Below, one piece after another: positions 14,878 through 24,247 of a stretch of DNA of 30,028 bases; position 1 is the stretch's first letter, and each line of letters begins with the position of its first letter. The stretch is taken from NCBI GenBank assembly GCA_000697335.1, contig JNEM01013762.1, positions 1 to 30,028 on the forward strand, read 5' to 3'. The DNA comes from Conidiobolus incongruus B7586. Its lineage: Eukaryota; Entomophthoromycota; Entomophthoromycetes; Entomophthorales; Conidiobolaceae. Both the position numbers and the translations under genes were made by a program. The notes under the pieces were generated by a model. That model ran no database searches and was not told where the DNA came from. It saw only the letters and a list, made by a program, of their open reading frames with translations.

Positions 14878-15929
14878 TTAAATTACCTTTAATTGATCAA
14901 AATGAACCAAATTCCATTGCTTATCCTTATATACCCAAGTACACGAAGTAGGTTGCGATCGAAACATTCTACTCTCATAATTTCTATGGATTGGTAATTT
15001 TCTCAAATCGGTATTGATGCATATAAAGACCTGGTGGACGAATTCGGTAGTGACTTTGTGTAGGATGGGCTTAGATATAGTGTTAGTGATGGTGGATTTA
15101 GATTTGATAGAATTGTACATGGATGTCATGATGAGATGGTTAGGACATAGTGTAACGAATTCTGGGAGACTTCGATCCTGATCATAGTGATTGTTCAGAT
15201 GAGATGCATTTAATAGGGTGTACAATTGTCCCAACTCTCGAATTCTGTTTAAATTTAAATTGTAGATTTGATCTGGATCAAAATCAGGTCTTTTCACTAC
15301 TAACAATACATTAGTAGACATATTAACTTATTAACTCTATATACTTACAGTATTGAATCTTATTAAATTTACCCCATCCAATATTAATCACTCTGCTAGG
15401 TGTACTTTGACACAATTTGTCCCAGAGTAATGATGTGAGTAAATAAGGTCCATAATATTGAGCCATCATTCTATAGATTGCAAAGAATTAATATTAGTAT
15501 AATATATATATCACTGAATAAAAATTACATTGCATCAAATAGGGTTTTTTGTTTAGGATTAATCGTTACCATATTATTCAGAATGCTTTGATTAAAATTC
15601 ATCAATATTAAATTATTAACATACAGTCCCTTATTTAATAGTCTCTGAGCGAATACTTTAATAGAATCTAAATTCAGCATATTCAAGTCCATAAGCTCAA
15701 AGCGATACTTTAATTCACTGTGATGTTTCTCAAGTTTGGTTAGTTGAGATGGTTTAGGTAAATCAAACCTCCCTCCTATTTATCAAATGTCAGTTATTTC
15801 AATTAACTGATAATTTAACTAGCGCTTGCCTAGTATCACATAATAACCCTCCTGCAACAATTTCTTAGCCAATTTAACACTTAGATAATAATGGCCATTC
15901 GTTATAACTACAACCTTTAAAGAGTTCAT
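14878..15929 (-). CDS. Divergent short-chain dehydrogenase/reductase-fold protein, probable pseudoenzyme (four exons)
   Basis: Exons on the minus strand: 15830-15929, 15529-15775, 15349-15470 and 14878-15299. Introns are 54 nt (GC-AG), 58 and 49 nt. Total 891 nt, 296 residues. The plan is that of retinol-dehydrogenase-like SDRs: beta-alpha start KVVVITNG, acidic MDLN at 62-65, FAQRLL, MMAQYYGPYLLTSLL and SRVINIG (141-147). The cofactor motif TGxxxGxG reads TNGHYYLS, NNAG reads LMNFN, the catalytic Ser position reads GW, and aligning on the shared YN at 169-170 puts Arg and Leu where Tyr and Lys of YxxxK belong. Frames are open across all four exons, so it is probably expressed but not a dehydrogenase. 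An in-frame ATG at 15947 is an alternative start; the TATA-like element at 15971-15978 fits either. The last codons AAG|GTAATT could instead be a donor to TTTAG near 14829, giving a slightly different tail. Confidence 0.75.
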
Positions 15930-15970
15930 AATGAATAAAAGCAACATCAATGTTATCAATACTCTGTTAA

Positions 15971-15978
15971 TATTTATA
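15971..15978 (-). promoter_or_regulatory. TATA-like element of the SDR-like gene
   Basis: TATAAATA on the minus strand, 41 nt before the ATG at 15929 and 23 nt before the alternative ATG at 15947. It sits in the 149-bp gap after the stop of the upstream RGS-like gene, so the SDR-like gene probably has its own promoter. Confidence 0.4.
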
Positions 15979-16078
15979 ATTTTCAATCAAAAATATTCCG
16001 ATTCAAACTTTTAATACATCCGTTAAATTGATTTTCTATGGATTTTATTATTACGATTTGTTGATTTAAATGGGGCAT

Positions 16079-17638
16079 TTATTTATCTAATCCTAATGTA
16101 AATAGTCGTAGGAGAATTCGGGTGCAGGTGACTCTGGACCATTTAGACTCATAGAACGAGTAGCTGGGTAAACTCTGCCACTTAAGGGCTAAATACACTT
16201 GACTTACGAAGTCCATATACTTTTCTACATCCAATTTGTTCTCACGGATATTTTCAATTACTTGGTTCTTGATCTGCTGAGGCACGTTAAGCTCTTTATC
16301 AGCCATGGGGAACACGTGGGTCTGTAGAGCATTGATAATCTGGTCGGGGGTAATAAATGATTCAGATTTGCAGCGGGGTTTAGGTTGTGAGTTGATATTT
16401 TTGACCTTGTCAAAGAATGACATTCTCTCCTTGTTCAATAAAAGAAAAGCACGTCTCCACACAGACTGGTAGCTTGGGCTCTCTGCTTGAACTATCTCGA
16501 AAGATTCCGCCTTGGATTCCTTAGTGGGCGAGGTAAGGTCAATTTCATCACATGTTAGATTCTGGTATTCACGACTGAGACGTTTAGTATTCGGTTGAGG
16601 ATCGAAGCGGTTAGTATTTTTGGAATCCCTGCGATTGAGTTCGAATGACTTGTTACTACCTTTCAGACTGTTTTTATCGCTTATGACTGAATCATTTTCC
16701 AAGGTCTTAGAATTGAAGCTTGCACTCTGAGGAGTTTTAGAGTCATCGGGAAATTTCTCTGAAATGGGTGAGAATGAATCTACGTAGATACCATTTGCGA
16801 TTTGTTTCTCCCAAGGAATAATTTCATCCTTGAGTTTGTCAATGTCCTCTTGTTGTAATTTTTTACCTCGCTTCTCTAAGCTCTTACTCACCTGACCAAT
16901 AAGCTGATTCCAGGGACATGATTCATCCTTTGGACTTTCAAATTCCTTGGTTTGTAATTCGATTATTTGCTTTTCCCAGGGCAAGATTTCATCCCTTAAT
17001 AAATCTAACTGAGCCTGATTCAAAAGGTGACCAACAGCTTTATAGGATTTGGCTTCTAAAATGAGGGTCTCCCAAGGTTTACTTTGTTCCGAGTCATCAA
17101 ACTCAATGAACCTTCTAATAAAAAATTTTTTCTTTGCTAAGTTCATTTCATGGATTTGACGTTCCCAGGGCAAGACCTCGTCTCTGAGCTTAATTTGATC
17201 TACAAAAGGATGGCCGTTATTCTGTTCAATTTCTTCAACTAATTGGTCCCAAGCGCGCTTATTCAATCGGTTCTTTTTCACTTGTTTTTCAAAAGTATCA
17301 TTAATCTCCCATACGTTGTCGCTATTAGGCATTTTAGCGTCATTATTATATAGAAAATTCAGAAGGTCACTTGTATCTACTTTACCCTCCTTGAGCTTCT
17401 CGGGAAAGTTTTCTGATCCAGGAGAATGAGGATTATTCCATTCCATTTGGGAGATGCATAAGTTCTGGTAATCTAAGTGCCAGCGGTAAAATTCAAAGCT
17501 TTCACTGTCTGAAGTAGGCGAGTAAATCGCTTCGTCAATCTGATCTGGCATACAATTGAGCAGCGTGTCAAATCCACTATCTTTTGGATTTACCAATACT
17601 AAAGAAGCTGGACGATTTCGAATTTTATTAATAGGCAT
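16079..17638 (-). CDS. RGS-like protein with a three-copy W/PWE repeat insertion
   Basis: Intronless, 519 residues, ATG 17636-17638 and TAA 16079-16081. I recognise no exact orthologue. The N-terminal part (about 20-68) has FDTLLN and later SFEFYRWHLDYQNL, like the first helices of fungal RGS domains. The C-terminal part (about 428-500), with ELNVPQQIKNQVIENI then FVSQVYLALKWQSLPSYSFY, resembles the second half. RGS domains accelerate GTP hydrolysis by G-alpha subunits. Between the halves are three repeats of a module, at about 128-165, 187-228 and 241-283: a W-x-x-L start, a spacer of 20-30 residues, then L-(K/R)-D-E-(V/I)-(L/I)-P-W-E-(K/R)-Q-I. A Ser/Asn/Lys-rich linker (285-380) follows, likely disordered. 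No signal peptide or membrane span. Codon use is typical of a constrained gene. The RGS assignment is inference from pattern; the repeats are seen directly. Confidence 0.6.
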   Translation of the reverse strand: MPINKIRNRPASLVLVNPKDSGFDTLLNCMPDQIDEAIYSPTSDSESFEFYRWHLDYQNLCISQMEWNNPHSPGSENFPEKLKEGKVDTSDLLNFLYNNDAKMPNSDNVWEINDTFEKQVKKNRLNKRAWDQLVEEIEQNNGHPFVDQIKLRDEVLPWERQIHEMNLAKKKFFIRRFIEFDDSEQSKPWETLILEAKSYKAVGHLLNQAQLDLLRDEILPWEKQIIELQTKEFESPKDESCPWNQLIGQVSKSLEKRGKKLQQEDIDKLKDEIIPWEKQIANGIYVDSFSPISEKFPDDSKTPQSASFNSKTLENDSVISDKNSLKGSNKSFELNRRDSKNTNRFDPQPNTKRLSREYQNLTCDEIDLTSPTKESKAESFEIVQAESPSYQSVWRRAFLLLNKERMSFFDKVKNINSQPKPRCKSESFITPDQIINALQTHVFPMADKELNVPQQIKNQVIENIRENKLDVEKYMDFVSQVYLALKWQSLPSYSFYESKWSRVTCTRILLRLFTLGLDK

Positions 17639-17960
17639 ATTTTTATAAAATTAGTTTAAATAATATTGAATAAGTTGAATTAAGGAAATGACACTGTTAA
17701 AGACAATACATAAAAATAGTATAATATCACTGATTTAATCAATTGAGTCAGTGACAAAGAAAGAAACAACGAGGATAAAGGAAAGAAGTTGAGGAATTAC
17801 TGCTTAATATATCACTAAACAGTTTCAGGGGAAGTGATAAAAACAGATTGATCAAAATAAATAGGGATAGAGAAAGACTAATGAATGTACCAAATTCTCG
17901 AATTGAACTATTGAATCTGGGTTTCAATCTCTCACATTTTCTTCAAATCATCTTGCTCAC
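17639..17960 (-). promoter_or_regulatory. Upstream region of the RGS-like gene
   Basis: About 300 bp richer in G+C than surrounding spacer and pyrimidine-rich on the coding (minus) strand, as often seen in fungal promoters and leaders. It holds a 7-bp inverted repeat TCACTGA (17727-17733)/TCAGTGA (17748-17754). Overlapping its right arm is TGAGTCA (17744-17750), the consensus AP-1/Gcn4-type bZIP site, 106 nt before the ATG. Factor binding is inference. Confidence 0.35.
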
Positions 17961-18066
17961 CTGTGCTAATTAATCGATTATTCTTTTAGATTGAAACTAA
18001 ATTTATCATCTTAAAACTCTCCACTCCATCTTATTTCATTAACGAGCCATTTTTAATTTATTCCAA

Positions 18067-18074
18067 TATATAAA
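18067..18074 (+). promoter_or_regulatory. Isolated TATATAAA, possible promoter
   Basis: Same octamer as at the GPI and Myb/SANT genes. ATG codons follow at 18099 (three codons, then stop) and 18126. The latter reads MFQIGSK and then meets G|GTATTT, a possible donor. No downstream exon could be joined convincingly, so this may be chance. Confidence 0.2.
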
Positions 18075-18716
18075 ACTTCAAAGAACAAGGAGAATAGTAT
18101 GTCATATTGAATTCAAAATAGAAAAATGTTCCAAATAGGATCCAAAGGTATTTGGCACATTATTTTATTATATTGAACTCCGTCCTTAATCTTTATTTAA
18201 TTTTCAAAAGATTTTTTTTCATTATTTCCTATTGAATTTCATTGATCAGTTAGTGTGATAACAATTGAATATATTACAATTTGAAACTTAATGTTACATA
18301 TTAATGCCATACTTGGTAAACCTTGGACAATTGTTATGAAGTTTCCTACTTAACAAAAGATATAAATAAAGTTTAATATAACTTAGTATTAAGGAGTAGG
18401 GGAGGTTTATAGAATGTCAAATCAAGTAATTTATTGAAACACTATTTATTTTAAAATTGAATCAAGTCATTTTGGTCGATAGATTGGTACTAGTGATGAT
18501 GCCTTTTTTAATATTTAAATCGATATTAAATATAATGTAAAAGTGAACAAAATTTATCATATATTTTATCATCTGAAATTTAATGGTATTCAAAAGAAAT
18601 CAAAAAAAATGTTAAATAGCTGATGTATTAATTATAATAGAAAAGAGAATGAAGGTAAGGATGACAGTTTTAATACTCGTTCAATTTAACAAACACAAAC
18701 TTTTTATTTATCAAAA

Positions 18717-18776
18717 CCCTCAATATAACTAAAATTGAGTGGCAAATTTTTTAGTTTTTTAAAGTATTGTTGAGGG
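18717..18776. other. Imperfect hairpin
   Basis: Outer arms CCCTCAA (18717-18723) and TTGAGGG (18770-18776) are perfect 7-mers and unusually G+C-rich for this interval. An inner pair, ACTAAAATT with AATTTTTTAGT, nearly matches. It could be a small RNA, a tiny inverted-repeat element or chance. Confidence 0.3.
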
Positions 18777-20976
18777 ATAAACCAATACAAAAAATACAGT
18801 TTAAATAACTCTTATTAAAAACCAAATGATATGTATCTTCCTTTTTTTATATAAATTTTATATATTATAAACCTTAAATTAATATTTGACGTTTCTTAGG
18901 ATTATTACATCATTTTTTAAAGGGATAGCATAATAAAATTAGAAAAATTTGAATTTAGATATGGAATATGATATTGTTGAAAATTTTTTTAAAATTACTA
19001 AATTGTGTAATATTATAGCTCTTGCAGCTTGGCTTTTTAATAAGTATTTCATCATTTTTCGATATTAAGTACCTATTTAAGATTCTATATTTTATAATAA
19101 TAGCATTATAGATATATGCTATTTACATTGATTAACTTTAAAAAGATCAAATTTATTAATCCTACATTTTGATTGATGGAGTAATTGCATTAATAGTCAT
19201 TTTGATTTAAATTCAAAGTGAGAAAAAGCATACAATAACTATAATATTTATCAAAATATGATTTATCTAACCCTTCTGTTAATATATTTTAAAACTCATT
19301 TTCTAGAATTATGATCAGGATCACGTTACAAATATTTATCAATATATTTAGAGTTAGATTACAAATTCTAACAAAGATTTGACATAATCTAATATATTAT
19401 TTATTATTTATATCGGTTTCAATTTATAATTTTTTTATGTTATTTATATAATAAATAAAAATATTGGATTAATAACACTTCAAAAATAACTGCTAATAGT
19501 TAATAAAGCTTTATTTACAGTAAGTTCAAATTGGGCCATTTTTAAAATGCTGATGATTTATTTTTCTATATATAGTAAATTAGAATGTTTGGATTAAAGA
19601 ATTCACTAACACATGGCATCCATGAGATAATTTGTTCGTTGATCTTTAATAAACTATGTTTAATCTAATACAATTTATTTTAATTAGACTCTTGTATAAG
19701 CATTATGAATTATTCATATATACATTTTTGATATATTTGTTATTCTTTATAAAAATTATTCAATTTTGTATTTTGAAAAAAATGGTTACTATATTCATAT
19801 GTAAGAAGATTAACTAATATTGATACTATTTTCAATTTTATTTTATTAACAAAATAAATTAAGGTAATATAAGTATATTTCATAATGATTGATCAATCCT
19901 AAAAATTTTTAATGAGTTATAATATTTTATATTGCAATTTTTGGTATTTATATTTCATTTTTATCCCTTAATTCTACCTAATCCCATATTTTTACATCTT
20001 TCAATTCGTTCATTTTTGCTGATTAAGCTAGAAATAATCAATTGGAAAGTAATGATATAAAATATGAGTGAATGATAAAAAAATCCTTGTGTTGGTGTAT
20101 TTCAAATTCAGATTTTTATTTGATATTTCGTTTGAATCGAAGATTGAATATTTTAGAAGAATTTAAAAAATAAATATTGGTATTTTATAATATATTTGAA
20201 TATTGTAAGATACACGTTGTGTATACACATAGTGAATAGTAAGTTTTATCTAAGATATTCAATATAGAAGCTTGTATTCGTTTATAACGGTGCTTATTTT
20301 CCCTCTTAACTATATTAAAGATTACTAACTCTGATAAAAAATAAATTTTTGTGATAGCTAAAGTCGAAATTAATGATTCACTTTAAAAAATTATTATACT
20401 TTAACATTATACCTAGTTCATTATTATGATATTTTGATATTAGTTTGAATTTCTGAATATAACGTTTATATTGATATTTTTTGATTCTAGTAATATTTTA
20501 ATTAGTTTTTTTCAAATTATACAATGAATAATAAATTTAAAGAATTAGTTTTGATTTATAAACATTAAAAAGTTGATTTTCATTTCGAACTCATTTGAAT
20601 TATTGATATCTGTTTATTAATTGTGGAGTATTATAAAAAATATCAAATCTTTTCGATATTTAAATATCTAAATATTTATTAATAAATAAAAAAATCACAT
20701 CACTGATGCAGTATTAAATAAGCTACTTTGTTCCCTTATTACTATTTTGATTTTTTAGTATAATTTCATATATACAAAAAGAGGGATGATTAATTAGCAA
20801 TATACTATTTTTATAAGAAAATTCAGATGTTACTTTTGAAAGATGGATTTTATTGAATGGAGGTTAAATTATGTAAAACTTTACAGTACAATTCAATTCG
20901 GTAGGTAACTTTCTCTAATATCTATGGTGTATTAAAGCAATATATATTTCAACAATATATCAGGTTAATACACATA

Positions 20977-20978
<2 letters not shown>

Positions 20979-21018
<40 letters not shown>
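20979..21018. repeat. (AT)20 microsatellite
   Basis: Forty uninterrupted bases of alternating A and T, the longest simple repeat in the window. Likely length-polymorphic. Confidence 0.95.
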
Positions 21019-21020
<2 letters not shown>

Positions 21021-23359
21021 ATTAAAAATCAACTTATGTAACCACAATTCAGTTTATGAGATCAATTATTGTAAAATTTCCACTCAAAATGAATACCCCG
21101 TTTTATGCAGTTTTCATCATAAAATCGCATGTTTTCATAAAAATAGACAAAGCTTCTATAAATGAATACTTTAAAGCCAAAATATATCCATTAAAATCAT
21201 CCAATTCTTATATTTATTTAAATAATTAAATAGTAAACAATAATCTTATTTTATAAATATATTGATAAACACAGATTTCTTGTCAAATTGGTGAAATTTT
21301 TTATATACTTATACAATAATAGCTCTTACTTTGAGATATTTTTCTTGTATTAACCGTCAAAAACTTTAACCAACTCATCAAGAAATGTTTTTGACTATTT
21401 TAATATTCGTTATATACGAAAATATAATCTTTTTTGAATATATCTCGAACAAATATTTACTGTAGCCAAGGTTTGATGCTAAACATTTGAAATTGTGTTC
21501 CAAATTTCTCAAGCATTGATTTTTAATTAAATTTTGAATCAATTTTAAAGTTGAGATGATTTTTATCGTTAAAAACTTATTTGTTCTTTCTCCATAAGTA
21601 TAAAGTTTTTAAAAGTAATAGGGCTGAAGCAAAATATATTACTTAAAATTTTAAATTGTAGAATATTATTAATAAGTTTAATAAATATATTAATGTATTG
21701 GGATTATCAACTCAATAATACATTTCTTAAAGATAATGTATGCAAACACGTTAGAGCATTTAGTCATTTATTACCATTTAAAGAATATAGATTATCCGAA
21801 AATATTCAAATTATTGAATATTAAATAGAATTTACCATTAAAGGTTCGAACTGCGTTAAAAAGTAAATAATCTCTGATTACAGTACATAATATATTAATC
21901 AAGCGTCCCCAAAATAAAATCAGTATGAACAGGAAGATATATTTTATTAGGATCTTGATCCCAAATCAATTTATTTATATGTTATCCAGATGCAAGCCAA
22001 CATTATTGCTACCAGTCATTAATTTTTAATAATGCAACTCATATATTACAATTGTATAATTTTGGAATTGGACTAATAGTTTTTATTGAAATTCTAAATT
22101 GGAAATTAATCTTCCAAGATATTTTTTCACAAGCAAATTTTATATCATATGGCTGCTTGAATAGCATATATTTTCATATACTTAGATATAAATCTTATTA
22201 ATGTAATAGCTGTTTTAACATATATTTAGGAAAATTTTAAATTTGAACTTTTATTATTTGATTGATATAAATGAACAATAGTTTATGAACTTTGACAGTT
22301 CATTAATATTACTAAATTTTACAAAATATTTTTGAACGTAAATGAGATCATAAACATTATGTATATAATATAATTAATATCAATTAATGTAACACTATCC
22401 TTTAAAAATCTGGATATCACCATCATGGTAATATCTTTAATTACCTAAATTAACAAAAATATTACACAATTTAATACTGTATTGATGGGAAAGATTAACA
22501 GTTATATATTAGTTTATCAAATTGATTATTGAGATGACATTTGATTATCTCAATGCACTCTAATATATAATTTAACCTCTAATGTTAATTTTGTTTCAAA
22601 AATTTTATCAATTCAAAATTTTAATAATGGTAACTTTTTACTAAAGCTACACTCATATATACATATATATTATACAGAAAATGATTTATTAATTAATATT
22701 TTAGAAACTAATATAAAATCAAATTATCGTTTATTATCTAGGATAAGATATATAGCTATAAATTTAATACTCTAAAGTATGAATTTATGAACATGGAAAT
22801 AAAAATTGATAATTATGAATTACATTTTTGTATAAAATATAATAAATGGATTATATTTAACCTAATTAATATCAAAGATTATTATTCTATTAAGTATAAA
22901 TGTACATAATTTTATCAATTTTAATATTGATCATTATATTACCATTAGTTAATAATTATCGCCGAACTTAATATAGTTTATTTACTTAGATTATGGATAT
23001 AATTTTACATAAATACTGAATGAATCATGAGTCAAATACGAAGGTGATAGTCTTAGTAATGAGTAAACCGCTAGCTATTTTCATAATCAATTATGTTGAA
23101 TAATTTGCATTTAAACTAAAAAATATTGGATACATTAAAAATTTGAATAGTCCATAAGAATAATTTTACATTCTTATATAAGTTATGCATTGAATCCATG
23201 AGTGATATATTGATTTAATCAATTCAATGCTAAACTGGTTTTCAAATGCTTGATGGATTAAAAAGGTAAACTATATGCTGCATTAATTACAAAATATTAA
23301 AATTGATAGAATTAATCATCAAAGATTATCTCATTAATTTTATATGTGAGAATTGGAAT

Positions 23360-23367
23360 TATATAAA
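23360..23367 (+). promoter_or_regulatory. TATA box of the Myb/SANT-like gene
   Basis: TATATAAA, 58 nt before the ATG at 23426. The spacing equals that at GPI, and it supports 23426 rather than an upstream start. Confidence 0.6.
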
Positions 23368-23425
23368 TAGATGATAGTCCAATTATTTAAAAGTGATTTT
23401 AATTAATTTTTTATATTCACCCAAA

Positions 23426-24247
23426 ATGACTATGAAATGGGATGATGCTAAAACGAAATTTTTACTAGAGCAAATTTCAACTTGTTATGCTAATGGTACA
23501 TTAAAAGGAACTACAGCTGTGCCTAGAGCTGAAGAGATTGATGATGTTGTTAATAGTTTTAACCTTCAGTTTCATGATAAAGAAAAGCTTAATAAACAGA
23601 GGATAAGGAACAGAATGTTAGTATTAACTAATAAATTTAAGCATTTTAAAAAGATTGAAGATTATTATGTGAGAGGGATTGATATTAGGAAGGACAAAGA
23701 AGCTTGGAACAAGCTAGTTGAAATGTATCCAGGATGCCAAGAATTTGAAAAGGAGGATTTTGTATGGTACTATCCTATGAAATTAATGTACCAGGGCAGA
23801 TACCATTCACAAAAATTCAAACGCAACCAGAGATCTTTTTCAGATGACAACTCGTTACTTAATTCTAAGCCCAACCAAGCTTTTTCGGAAGATGTACACT
23901 CTTCTATACCCATCAAATTACCTCCCATTCATTACTCCGATAATTCATCCATCATCTCCCAAAATAATCCACGTTTTCCTTCCGTTACTACCCACCTCAC
24001 CAGTCCTATCCATCATCCTGAAGAGAGACAGCATCAGCTTAAACTTGATTATATTTCCAACCAGGATAATGACCATACACCAGTGGTAGCTCAAGCAATG
24101 GAAGTTTTACAAAAAATGAATTTAACATCGAATCAATTCGCAAAATCTGTTCAGTTACTAAGCGATCCGCAATTGGCATCTGCATTTTTATATTTGTCAG
24201 ATGAGTACAAGTGCGTTTATTTAAAAGGCAGCGGTGTATTTGATTAA
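23426..24247 (+). CDS. Myb/SANT-like DNA-binding protein
   Basis: Intronless, 273 residues. ATG 23426 in context CCAAAATGA follows a TATA box; the frame extends upstream only to a GTG. Residues 4 to about 120 fit the Myb/SANT-like domain (Pfam Myb_DNA-bind_3 type): opening W in MKWDDAKTKFLLEQI, then KLNKQRIRNRMLVLTNKFKH, then AWNKLVEMYPGCQEFEKEDF and WYYPMKLMY, the usual trihelix-like order. Residues about 130-220 are Ser/Pro/His/Asn-rich and probably disordered. The C-terminus (VAQAMEVLQKMNL .. FLYLSDEYKCVYLKG) is the helical tail often found in such proteins. The family includes transcriptional regulators and the accessory DNA-binding proteins of PIF/Harbinger transposons. No transposase gene or terminal repeats are visible nearby, so a host regulator or domesticated copy is as likely. 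A nuclear location is inferred. Confidence 0.75.
   Translation: MTMKWDDAKTKFLLEQISTCYANGTLKGTTAVPRAEEIDDVVNSFNLQFHDKEKLNKQRIRNRMLVLTNKFKHFKKIEDYYVRGIDIRKDKEAWNKLVEMYPGCQEFEKEDFVWYYPMKLMYQGRYHSQKFKRNQRSFSDDNSLLNSKPNQAFSEDVHSSIPIKLPPIHYSDNSSIISQNNPRFPSVTTHLTSPIHHPEERQHQLKLDYISNQDNDHTPVVAQAMEVLQKMNLTSNQFAKSVQLLSDPQLASAFLYLSDEYKCVYLKGSGVFD

Larger units (their letters stand above)
17961..23359. other. Gene-free interval (5.4 kb)
   Basis: A+T-rich DNA with no exon chain I can support on either strand. Contents: an isolated TATATAAA at 18067, a hairpin at 18717-18776, an 8-bp inverted repeat TTAGATTA/TAATCTAA around 19352-19392, (AT)20 at 20979-21018, a less A+T-rich patch at about 21850-22030, and a small hairpin TTGAGAT/ATCTCAA around 22520-22560. 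No terminal inverted repeats with target duplications were found by eye. Confidence 0.4.

Noticed and set aside
18960-19064. Small frame starting MEYDIV with a hydrophobic middle
   Set aside because: Short, no TATA box, no splice continuation that keeps coding character.
21089-21229. 46-codon ATG frame just after the (AT)20 repeat
   Set aside because: Length is within chance expectation and no similarity is recognised, though its start context is good.
21850-22030. Less A+T-rich patch with a protein-like minus-strand frame (YLPVHTDFILG)
   Set aside because: Only about 28 codons between stops and no acceptor site before it. Possibly decayed sequence, but nothing identifiable.
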